NCBI GenBank assembly: GCA_016931015.1
Contig: JAFGFP010000094.1
Span: 1 to 6,018, forward strand
DNA length: 6,018 nt
Reading direction: 5' to 3'
Origin: Dehalococcoidales bacterium
Lineage (GTDB): Bacteria > Chloroflexota > Dehalococcoidia > Dehalococcoidales > UBA5760
Shown here: in pieces, positions 1 through 5,054 of the stretch
Position numbering within the stretch: the stretch's first letter is position 1
Layout: every line of letters starts with the position of its first letter
The notes under the pieces: generated by a model
Told to the model about the DNA's origin: nothing
Database searches by the model: none
Seen by the model: the letters and a program-made list of their open reading frames with translations, nothing else
Program-made: the position numbers and the translations under genes

Positions 1-61
1 CGGTAATCTGGGCATTACCCTGTGCATAAATTATAACGGAAGGGGCCGTAAAAAGATAGGC

Positions 62-98
62 GAATTATTAAGCAGTATTAATAATTCCTTAATAATTC
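62..98. promoter_or_regulatory. Three-copy 10-bp operator-like repeat
   Basis: GAATTATTAA at 62-71 is the exact reverse complement of TTAATAATTC at 78-87, with a 6-base spacer, giving a perfect 10-bp-arm inverted repeat. A second exact TTAATAATTC follows at 89-98, so the two direct copies have an 11-bp period, about one helical turn. The cluster ends about 34 bp upstream of the -10 box of the rimI-like gene, where activator or alternative repressor sites lie. The stem is all A/T apart from its end pair and has no T-run after it, which argues against a terminator. The regulator is unknown; I see no match to the FapR or FabT consensus as I remember them. Confidence 0.45.
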
Positions 99-110
99 TT
101 ACCGGCTGTG

Positions 111-138
111 TCGCCATGCGCCCGGAATATGCTACAAT
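111..138 (+). promoter_or_regulatory. Extended -10 promoter for the rimI-like gene
   Basis: TG at 130-131, one base, then TACAAT at 133-138 gives an extended -10 motif with five of six matches to TATAAT. The best -35 candidate is TCGCCA at 111-116 (four of six matches to TTGACA, 16-bp spacer). A weak -35 with an extended -10 is a common sigma-70-type arrangement. Transcription would begin near 145, leaving a leader of about 30 nt before the TTG start at 175. Confidence 0.5.
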
Positions 139-174
139 AACCGCGAAAACCAAGCCTTAGCGGGGGACAGCAGT

Positions 175-723
175 TTGCCTTACCGCGTGCGCCCGATGTG
201 TCACGAAGACTTAAGCCAGGTCACTGATATTGACCAGGAAGCCTTCCCCACCATGTGGCCTCCGGCAAACTATCGGCGTGAGCTGGGGACACGACTGGCT
301 CACTATATCGTCGCTCACGAGGTGGTCTCCGATGAGGGCAGCCCGGTGACGGTAACCGGCCGGGTGAGAAACATCGTCGGCTTCGCCGGCTTCTGGATGA
401 TGGCTAACGAAGCCCACATAACCAATATCGCCGTGCGTAAGAGCCACCGCCGCCGGGGAATCGGCGAGCTTCTGCTCATCTCCATGATTGAACTGGCGCT
501 GGAGCTGGGGGCCAACCTTCTTACCCTGGAGGTACGGGCTTCTAATATCGCCGCCCAGGGCCTGTATCGCAAGTACGGTCTCAACCAGCTCCACATACGC
601 CGCGGCTACTACACCGATAACAGAGAGAACGCCCTGGTGCTGGCCGTCGATGACATCACCTCGGCAGACTTCCGGCAACACTTAAAGCAGCTGAAGCAGG
701 CCCACGCGCGGCGCTGGCGGTAA
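175..723 (+). CDS. rimI: RimI-like GNAT N-acetyltransferase
   Basis: A 182-residue GNAT-fold acetyltransferase. The acetyl-CoA-binding motif A is seen at about residues 82-97 (ITNIAVRKSHRRRGIG, with R92-x-x-G95-x-G97). The RimI hallmark LEVRASN is at 118-124, followed by LYRKYG at 130-135 and RRGYYTDNRENALVL at 142-156. By alignment with E. coli RimI from memory, Glu119 and Tyr131 match its catalytic Glu103 and Tyr115. RimI acetylates the N-terminal amine of ribosomal protein S18, and related bacterial enzymes accept other N-termini. The protein is longer than typical RimI (about 150 residues), with an extra stretch near residues 48-64 and a basic C-terminal tail. The TTG start at 175 is chosen because it puts the usual RxRPM opening at the N-terminus; the next candidate, ATG at 196, would cut this off. 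A G-rich stretch near 162-166 can serve as ribosome binding site. It has its own promoter, and a second promoter separates it from the FAS operon, so a functional link is uncertain. Confidence 0.82.
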   Translation: MPYRVRPMCHEDLSQVTDIDQEAFPTMWPPANYRRELGTRLAHYIVAHEVVSDEGSPVTVTGRVRNIVGFAGFWMMANEAHITNIAVRKSHRRRGIGELLLISMIELALELGANLLTLEVRASNIAAQGLYRKYGLNQLHIRRGYYTDNRENALVLAVDDITSADFRQHLKQLKQAHARRWR

Positions 724-772
724 CCCCTGCGGGTAACCGTCAGGAGACCAGAGCCGTTTATCCGCTAACCAC

Positions 773-802
773 TTGACAGCGAGGCTCGATGTAGTTTATA
801 TT
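773..802 (+). promoter_or_regulatory. Sigma-70-type promoter of the FAS operon
   Basis: A perfect TTGACA -35 box at 773-778 is followed after 18 bp by TATATT at 797-802 (five of six matches to TATAAT). The expected transcription start is near 809, giving a leader of roughly 60 nt before hadA. It is the only strong promoter seen between the rimI-like gene and fabG, so it probably drives all seven FAS genes. Read-through from rimI is also possible, because no terminator is visible in 724-772. Confidence 0.65.
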
Positions 803-816
803 TACAAGAAAATTCA

Positions 817-864
817 ACCAGGCTGGTAAGCACTAGCCGGAAGATTCTTCGTAACTTACCAGGA
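817..864 (+). promoter_or_regulatory. Leader hairpin overlapping the hadA ribosome binding site
   Basis: CTGGTAAG at 823-830 pairs perfectly with CTTACCAG at 855-862, an 8-bp stem enclosing 24 nt. Inside, GAAG (840-843) can pair with CTTC (847-850) in a small second hairpin. The hadA Shine-Dalgarno AGGA is at 861-864, so two of its bases lie in the 3' arm of the stem. In addition ACCAG-g-CTGGT at 817-827 is an 11-bp DNA palindrome just after the expected transcription start, suitable as a repressor site. Whether the element acts as RNA, as a DNA operator or not at all cannot be told from the sequence. Confidence 0.4.
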
Positions 865-871
865 CTTGTGA

Positions 872-1285
872 ATGAAGGAAAAAGAGAATAGCTCGCCCCT
901 GAGCTTTAAAGAGCTACCGGTAGGTTTTGAGTTCTCACCGACCAGTTACGAACTGAGTGAGCCGACTGTCGCCAAGTATCTGGAAGCGGTGGATGAGTCG
1001 GCCGATTTCCTGGCACTGGGAATGATACCCCCTTTAGCCATAGCCGCCTGCGCCATGACGGCGCTGGCGCAATCTTTTACCGTACCCCCGGGCTCGATAC
1101 ACGCCTCCCAGGAGTTTGAATTCCTCAAGCTCGTGCCCATCGGCTCCCGGGTAAGCTGCGGCGGCAAGATAGGCCAGAAGCTGGCGCGGGGCAACCTGAA
1201 CCTGATTGTGCTCCAGATAAACGTCCTGGACGAATCCGGGGAGCCGGTGCTCTCGGGCAAGGCCACCATCGCCGCACCGAACTAG
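872..1285 (+). CDS. HadA-like subunit of a two-part (3R)-hydroxyacyl-ACP dehydratase
   Basis: A 137-residue single-hotdog protein of the MaoC/HadA group. It has no signal peptide or membrane segment, so it should be cytoplasmic. Recognisable parts are the N-terminal substrate-side segment LSEPTVAKYLEAV (28-40), a hydrophobic helix with IPPLAIAACAMTAL (52-65), and the strand region IHASQEFEFLKLVPIGSRV (76-94), typical of the N-terminal half of double-hotdog MaoC dehydratases. It lacks the D-x4-H catalytic pair found in the next gene. This is the division seen in mycobacterial HadAB, where HadA is the non-catalytic, substrate-binding partner and HadB carries Asp and His. The ATG at 872 has AGGA 7 bases upstream. 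It lies 24 bp before the hadB-like gene and is first in the FAS operon. An (R)-specific enoyl-CoA hydratase partner is an alternative, but the ACP, FabF and FabG context favours fatty acid synthesis. Confidence 0.72.
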   Translation: MKEKENSSPLSFKELPVGFEFSPTSYELSEPTVAKYLEAVDESADFLALGMIPPLAIAACAMTALAQSFTVPPGSIHASQEFEFLKLVPIGSRVSCGGKIGQKLARGNLNLIVLQINVLDESGEPVLSGKATIAAPN

Positions 1286-1309
1286 CAACTTAAAAGAGGA
1301 ACGCCTGAT

Positions 1310-1735
1310 TTGAAAGAAAAACCGAACCTAGCAGACCTTCACCAGGGTGATAGCCTGCCCTCGGTTACCAAGCACGTCACGCAGCAGAAGATAAATCTCT
1401 ATGCCGAGGCCAGCGGCGACTTTAACCCGATACACGTCGATGAAGCCTTCGCCGCCAAGACCCCTCTCAAGGGGACTATCGCCCACGGCATGCTTATTCT
1501 CGCCTACGCCTCGGAGATGATGACCCAGGCCTTCGGCCAGAGCTGGCTCAAGGGAGGCAAGCTCTCCATCCGCTTCAAGGCGGCGGCCCGCCCTCAGGAC
1601 AACATAACCGCCAGCGGCCAGATTGATTCCATCGAGTATAAAGAAGACGTCCCCTACGTAAACTGCAGCTTCGAGTGCCGTAACCAGAACGGGGACGTGG
1701 TCATCAGCGGCGGGTCGGTCGTCAGACTTCAGTAA
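1310..1735 (+). CDS. HadB-like catalytic (3R)-hydroxyacyl-ACP dehydratase / MaoC hydratase
   Basis: A 141-residue MaoC-type hotdog protein. The hydratase-2 motif is clear: YAEASGDFNPIHVDEAFA at 31-48, with catalytic Asp37 and His42, followed by GTIAHGMLIL (55-64), whose glycine region shapes the active site. The spacing and numbering resemble mycobacterial HadB (Asp36, His41, recalled from the literature). The family interconverts (3R)-hydroxyacyl and trans-2-enoyl thioesters; in this setting it should dehydrate 3-hydroxyacyl-ACP, the job FabZ does elsewhere. The start is a TTG at 1310 with AGAGGA at 1295-1300, 9 bases upstream. It is preceded by hadA-like and followed after 31 bp by plsX. 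The hadA-like protein lacks catalytic residues, so the two are best read as an obligate pair. A beta-oxidation-linked hydratase (PhaJ-like) is the main alternative. Confidence 0.82.
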   Translation: MKEKPNLADLHQGDSLPSVTKHVTQQKINLYAEASGDFNPIHVDEAFAAKTPLKGTIAHGMLILAYASEMMTQAFGQSWLKGGKLSIRFKAAARPQDNITASGQIDSIEYKEDVPYVNCSFECRNQNGDVVISGGSVVRLQ

Positions 1736-1766
1736 CCGGGTAGAGAGGGAAAAGGGGACACGGTTT

Positions 1767-2789
1767 ATGACCGAGCCTAAACCAAGAGTAAGTATAGCTA
1801 TTGACGCCATGGGCGGCGATTATGCTCCTCAGGAGATAGTCGCCGGTGCCGTGGCGGCAGCGCAAAAGAATAACCTGGAGCTTATCCTGGTCGGCCCGCT
1901 CAGCACCCTCGAGGAAGAGCTGGCCAAACACGACGCCGCACAGCTACCGATTCGCTGCGTGGACGCCGATTTCGTTATCAAAGAGGCGGAGAACCCGGCT
2001 CTTGCCGTCCGCCGCAAACCCAACTCGTCGATAGCCATCGCCACCAAGCTGGTGAAGTCGGGGGAGGCAAGCGCCATCGTCGGGGCCACCGCCACCGGCT
2101 CGCTGGTTACCAGCGCCCTGCAGTACCTGGGCACGATACCGGGTGTCGACCGCCCGGTAATCGGCGGGGTCCTCTCCACCCTGGCCCCCAAGACCGCCAT
2201 CTTCGACCTCGGGGTTAACATGGACTGTAAGCCGCACCACTTACTCACCTTCGCCGTTATCGGCACCGTCTATGCCCGGACGTTCCTGGGTATTCCCAAG
2301 CCGACGGTAGCCCTGCTCAACGTCGGTGCCGAGGAAAGCAAGGGCAACCGACTGGTGCGGGAGGCCTACCAGCTGCTCAAGAAGAGCGGCCTGAACTTCA
2401 TCGGCAACGTGGAAGGCCACGCCATCCTCACCGGCGAGGCTAATGTCATCGTCTGCGATGCCTTCACCGGTAACTGCGTTTTTAAGCTCAGCGAGAGCGG
2501 GGGCCAGATGGTAGCCAAGTACTTCCTGGAGAAGATAAACAAGTACCCCGTAATCGGCCATCTAATCAAGCGCAAGGGCAAGAAAGCCGTCGCCTCACTG
2601 GCCTCGCCCAACAGTATCGGGGGCGGGCTCATCTGGGGGATCGACGGAGTGGTACTCAAGATGCACGGCCACAGCCGGGCCCCGGCGGTAGTTAAGTCCA
2701 TAGAAAACGCCCAGAGGGCCGTAGAGAGTGACGTCATAAACAATCTCAAGGCGGAGTTAGCCAAGATACAAGAACATATTAATGTGTGA
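1767..2789 (+). CDS. plsX: Phosphate acyltransferase PlsX
   Basis: A 340-residue protein, full length for PlsX, which converts acyl-ACP and phosphate to acyl-phosphate, the donor for PlsY in phosphatidic acid synthesis. Family marks in order: IAIDAMGGDYAPQEIV (10-25), VDADFVI (65-71), NPALAVRRKPNSS (76-88), FDLGVNMDCKP (146-156), ALLNVGAEESKGN (182-194), NFIGNVEG (210-217), VCDAFTGN (229-236) and GGGLIWGIDGVVLKMHGHS (285-303). Several are drifted: the usual GNTGA is ATATGS at 107-112, the usual DGF is DAF, and LLG is IWG. The ATG has AGGGG 9 bases upstream. It acts at the cytoplasmic face of the membrane; the sequence has no membrane segment. Its TGA stop lies 11 bp before the acpP start, an arrangement (plsX next to acpP and fab genes) common in bacteria and tying chain synthesis to lipid assembly. 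Confidence 0.95.
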   Translation: MTEPKPRVSIAIDAMGGDYAPQEIVAGAVAAAQKNNLELILVGPLSTLEEELAKHDAAQLPIRCVDADFVIKEAENPALAVRRKPNSSIAIATKLVKSGEASAIVGATATGSLVTSALQYLGTIPGVDRPVIGGVLSTLAPKTAIFDLGVNMDCKPHHLLTFAVIGTVYARTFLGIPKPTVALLNVGAEESKGNRLVREAYQLLKKSGLNFIGNVEGHAILTGEANVIVCDAFTGNCVFKLSESGGQMVAKYFLEKINKYPVIGHLIKRKGKKAVASLASPNSIGGGLIWGIDGVVLKMHGHSRAPAVVKSIENAQRAVESDVINNLKAELAKIQEHINV

Positions 2790-2795
2790 AAGGAG
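2789..2795 (+). promoter_or_regulatory. Ribosome binding site that sets the acpP start
   Basis: AAAGGAG lies 5 bases before the ATG at 2801. An in-frame GTG at 2786 overlaps the end of plsX but has no properly placed Shine-Dalgarno and would add five residues unlike an ACP N-terminus, so 2801 is preferred. Confidence 0.75.
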
Positions 2796-2800
2796 TTATT

Positions 2801-3046
2801 ATGTCAGCTGTTGAAGACACCGTCAAAGACATCGTGGTCAAAATCGTACACTGCGACCGGGAAATCCTTAAGCCTGAGGCTACCTTTCAGGATATGAAAG
2901 CCGACTCCTTAGACATGGTTCAGGTGCTGGTAGCCCTGGAAGACGAATTCGGTATCGAGATCCCCGACGAGGACGCCCAGAAGTTCAAGAACTTCGGCGA
3001 TTTCGTGAGCTACGTTGAGGCTCGGGTAGCCGAAAAGAAAGGGTAA
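2801..3046 (+). CDS. acpP: Acyl carrier protein
   Basis: An 81-residue acidic protein, the usual ACP length. The phosphopantetheine site is ADSLDMVQVL, with Ser36 as the attachment residue, followed by the recognition helix and the very conserved ALEDEFGIEIPDEDAQKF (residues 45-62). Holo-ACP carries the growing acyl chain between FabF, FabG, the dehydratase, the enoyl reductase and PlsX. The start at 2801 rests on the Shine-Dalgarno at 2789-2795. The residue stretch before the serine reads FQDMKADSL instead of the usual LGADSL, a modest variation. Its TAA stop shares a base with the ATG of the next gene (TAATG), which suggests translational coupling to the reductase. The C-terminus is lysine-rich (EKKG). 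Confidence 0.96.
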   Translation: MSAVEDTVKDIVVKIVHCDREILKPEATFQDMKADSLDMVQVLVALEDEFGIEIPDEDAQKFKNFGDFVSYVEARVAEKKG

Positions 3047-3810
3047 TGCTTAAAGGTAAGGTAGCCCTAGTCACGGGCAGTTCCCGCGGCATCGGCAAGG
3101 CCATAGCCCTTAAGCTGGCCGGTGAAGGCGCCGATGTCATCGTGAACTACTTTCGCCGGCGTGAAGCCGCCGAGGAGACAGCCAGGGAAATCGAGGCGCT
3201 GGGGGTAACCAGCCAGGTCATCAGAGCCAACGTCGGCGACCCGGAAAAGGTCGATGAGATGTTCGACACCATTTCCGGTAGCTTCGGGCGGCTGGATATC
3301 CTGGTGAACAACGCCGCCTCCGGCCTTCCCCGCTCGGCTCTGGAGCTTGACGCCAAGGTCTGGGAGTGGACCATGGACATAAACGCCCGGGCCCTGCTTC
3401 TCTGCGCCCAGCACGCCGCCCGGCTTATGGGGAAGAGGGGGGGCAAGATAGTGTCCATCTCGAGCCTCGGCTCGTCCTTCGTGCTTCCGAAGTATACCGC
3501 CATCGGCGTGTCCAAGGCTACCCTCGAGGCCCTGACCCGCTACCTGGCTATCGAGCTTGCCTCCAGGGACATCTGCGTCAACGCTGTGGCCGCCTCGCTG
3601 GTGCCCACGGCCAGCGGTATGCTCTACGCCAGCGGCGGGGAACAGGAGATGCCCGCCCCGCCACCGACGCCACCAGCCGGAAGGCTGGTCAGCGCCGAAG
3701 ATATTGCCGGCGTGGTTGCCTTTCTCTGCAGCGAGGCAGCCTTTATGATAAGAGGACAGACGATCACTATTGATGGAGGTACCTCCCTGGCACCTTTCAG
3801 TCTTGAATAA
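3046..3810 (+). CDS. fabL: FabL-type enoyl-ACP reductase (short-chain dehydrogenase)
   Basis: A 254-residue short-chain dehydrogenase. The nucleotide site is GSSRGIG (11-17), followed by NYFRRRE (34-40), whose arginines suggest NADPH. NNAASG is at 88-93 and WTMDINARALLLCAQ at 108-122. The key point is the active site: after SISSLGS (137-143) comes Y150-TAIGVS-K157, a Tyr-x6-Lys pair, not the Tyr-x3-Lys of FabG; the usual tyrosine position (153) is Ile. Y-x6-K is the signature of enoyl-ACP reductases FabI and FabL, and the NNAASG, SISSLGS and GVSKATLEALTRYLA stretches match Bacillus subtilis FabL as I recall it (Tyr151, Lys158). It should reduce trans-2-enoyl-ACP, closing the elongation cycle. 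An automatic annotation would probably read FabG. A proline-rich PAPPPTPP at 203-210 replaces part of the substrate loop. It starts on the ATG overlapping the acpP stop, with a weak AAAGGG at 3038-3043. A non-FAS SDR is the alternative. Confidence 0.83.
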   Translation: MLKGKVALVTGSSRGIGKAIALKLAGEGADVIVNYFRRREAAEETAREIEALGVTSQVIRANVGDPEKVDEMFDTISGSFGRLDILVNNAASGLPRSALELDAKVWEWTMDINARALLLCAQHAARLMGKRGGKIVSISSLGSSFVLPKYTAIGVSKATLEALTRYLAIELASRDICVNAVAASLVPTASGMLYASGGEQEMPAPPPTPPAGRLVSAEDIAGVVAFLCSEAAFMIRGQTITIDGGTSLAPFSLE

Positions 3811-3816
3811 AGGAGG
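3811..3816 (+). promoter_or_regulatory. Ribosome binding site for the TTG start of fabF
   Basis: A perfect AGGAGG stands 6 bases before the TTG at 3823. It supports TTG as the true fabF start, which also gives the canonical RVVVTGMGVV N-terminus. Confidence 0.8.
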
Positions 3817-3822
3817 GGGATT

Positions 3823-5052
3823 TTGGATACGAAGCGAGTGGTTGTCACCGGGATGGGTGTCGTTTGCCCTATCGGTCTAAACCGGGATGAATTCTGGACA
3901 AACCTGATAGCCGGAAAATCAGGCATCGGCCGCATCACCTGTTTTGACACCACCAACTACGCCGTAAAAGTAGCCGGCGAGGTAAAGAACTTCGACCCGG
4001 CAGAGCACATGGACCCGAAGATGGCCCAGCGCACCCGGCGCGGGGTTCACTTAGCTGTTCCGGCCGCCAAAGAAGCCATCGCCCAGGCCAAGCTGGATAT
4101 AACCCAGGAACAGCCGGAACGGGTGGGTATCGTCAGCTCCAACATGCTGGAGCATAAGTTCATCGCCGAGGGCTGGGGGCTACTCAAAGGAGGCCGCCGG
4201 GCCGACCCGCTTTTCTTCACCAAGGCATCTCCCAGCGTGGTATCCTTGCAGCTGGGGCTGCTCTTAAAGGCACGCGGCCCCAACACCAGCGTTAACAGCC
4301 TCTGTGCCAGCGGCACCGACGCCATCGGCACGGCCCTGAATTTCATCCGCCTGGGCTATGCCGACGTCATGATTGTGGCCGCCTCCGACGCCTCGCTGGA
4401 TGAGATGACCGTCTCCGCACTCAGCGTCCTGGGGGCCCTGACCAAGGAGCCGGACCCGGAGAAAGCCTGCCGCCCCTTCGACCTTAACCGCAACGGCTTC
4501 GTCTACGGGGAAGGCTGCGGGGTGCTCGTCCTGGAAACCCTGGAGCACGCCCGGAAACGGGACATCCCCATCCTGGGTGAGGTTGCCGGCGCCGGCTGGA
4601 TATTCGACGCCTACGACGCCACCGCCCCCAACTCAGAAACCGAAGCCCTGGCCATGCAGAGCGCCCTGCGTAACGCCGGGGTAACCCCGGACGAGGTCGA
4701 CTTTATCAACGCCCACGGCACCAGCACCAAGCTGAACGACGTCAGCGAGACCCGGGCCATCAAGACGGTCTTCGGGGAGCGGGCCTATAAGATTCCCATC
4801 AGCGCCTCCAAGTCCATGTTCGGCCACATGATAACCGCCGGCGGCGCTGTCGAGTCCATCGGCGCCCTACTGACCCTAAAACACGGCATTATCCCACCCA
4901 CGATACACTATGAGACCCCTGACCCGGAATGCGACCTGGACTACGTGCCCAACGTAGCCCGCAAGGCGGATGTCAACATCTGCCTCAAGGACAGCTTCGG
5001 TCTCGGCGGGCAGAACTGCTGTATCGTCCTCAAAAAATTTAAGGAGGCTTAA
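3823..5052 (+). CDS. fabF: 3-oxoacyl-ACP synthase II (KAS II, FabF)
   Basis: A 409-residue ketosynthase of normal FabF length with a thiolase fold. It condenses acyl-ACP with malonyl-ACP, releasing CO2, and so starts each elongation round. The N-terminus RVVVTGMGVVCPIG (5-18) is typical. The Cys-His-His triad is Cys161 in NSLCASGTDAIG (158-169), His298 in NAHGTSTKLND (296-306) and His335 in SASKSMFGHM (327-336), with the conserved Lys330 beside it. GFVYGEGCGVLVLE (225-238) and the C-terminal SFGLGGQN (391-398) complete the family marks. Two small differences: Leu394 replaces the phenylalanine that gates the active site in E. coli FabF, and SMFGHMITAGGAVE replaces the usual SMTGHLLGAAGAVE. The cysteine nucleophile identifies an elongating condensing enzyme, not a decarboxylase (Gln) homologue. 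It lies 12 bp after fabL and 2 bp before fabG, and its last codons contain the fabG ribosome binding site. Confidence 0.95.
   Translation: MDTKRVVVTGMGVVCPIGLNRDEFWTNLIAGKSGIGRITCFDTTNYAVKVAGEVKNFDPAEHMDPKMAQRTRRGVHLAVPAAKEAIAQAKLDITQEQPERVGIVSSNMLEHKFIAEGWGLLKGGRRADPLFFTKASPSVVSLQLGLLLKARGPNTSVNSLCASGTDAIGTALNFIRLGYADVMIVAASDASLDEMTVSALSVLGALTKEPDPEKACRPFDLNRNGFVYGEGCGVLVLETLEHARKRDIPILGEVAGAGWIFDAYDATAPNSETEALAMQSALRNAGVTPDEVDFINAHGTSTKLNDVSETRAIKTVFGERAYKIPISASKSMFGHMITAGGAVESIGALLTLKHGIIPPTIHYETPDPECDLDYVPNVARKADVNICLKDSFGLGGQNCCIVLKKFKEA
5041..5047 (+). promoter_or_regulatory. fabG ribosome binding site inside the end of fabF
   Basis: AAGGAGG lies in the last coding bases of fabF, 7 bases before the fabG ATG at 5055. 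This fits translational coupling of fabF and fabG. Confidence 0.75.
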
Positions 5053-5054
5053 GG

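Larger units (their letters stand above)
1..174. other. Intergenic region upstream of the rimI-like gene
   Basis: This stretch is clearly richer in A and T than the rest of the window. It holds an inverted/direct repeat cluster at 62-98 and a promoter at 130-138, described separately. One plus-strand frame is open from the left edge to a TAG at 158-160 (52 codons). Its codons (ATA, AAT, TTA, AGG) do not resemble those of the neighbouring genes, and it runs through the promoter and operator-like repeats, so I do not call it a gene. Its first ~16 residues have a faint resemblance to undecaprenyl diphosphate synthase (see findings). No RNA gene was recognised. Confidence 0.5.

Noticed and set aside
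25..58. Perfect TATAAT on the minus strand (complement of 30-35), with an ATG further on, as a promoter for a divergent gene
   Set aside because: There is no acceptable -35 at 16-18 bp, and only about 30 bases of the supposed gene are inside the window.
211..681. Long minus-strand open frame opposite the rimI-like gene (and similar frames opposite plsX, fabL and fabF)
   Set aside because: These are antisense shadows of GC-rich coding sequence, with no family features and no ribosome sites.
719..738. Repeated GGTAACC (719-725 and 732-738) and small ACCC-ctgc-GGGT stem after rimI as a terminator
   Set aside because: The stem is only 4 bp and no T-run follows; the 7-bp copies are direct, not inverted.
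872..1324. Identical MKEK beginnings of the hadA- and hadB-like proteins as sign of recent duplication
   Set aside because: The similarity ends after four residues, and the two proteins are otherwise very different.
2786..2800. GTG at 2786 as the acpP start, overlapping the plsX stop
   Set aside because: The good AAAGGAG lies after it and is well placed for ATG 2801; the extra residues do not resemble an ACP N-terminus.
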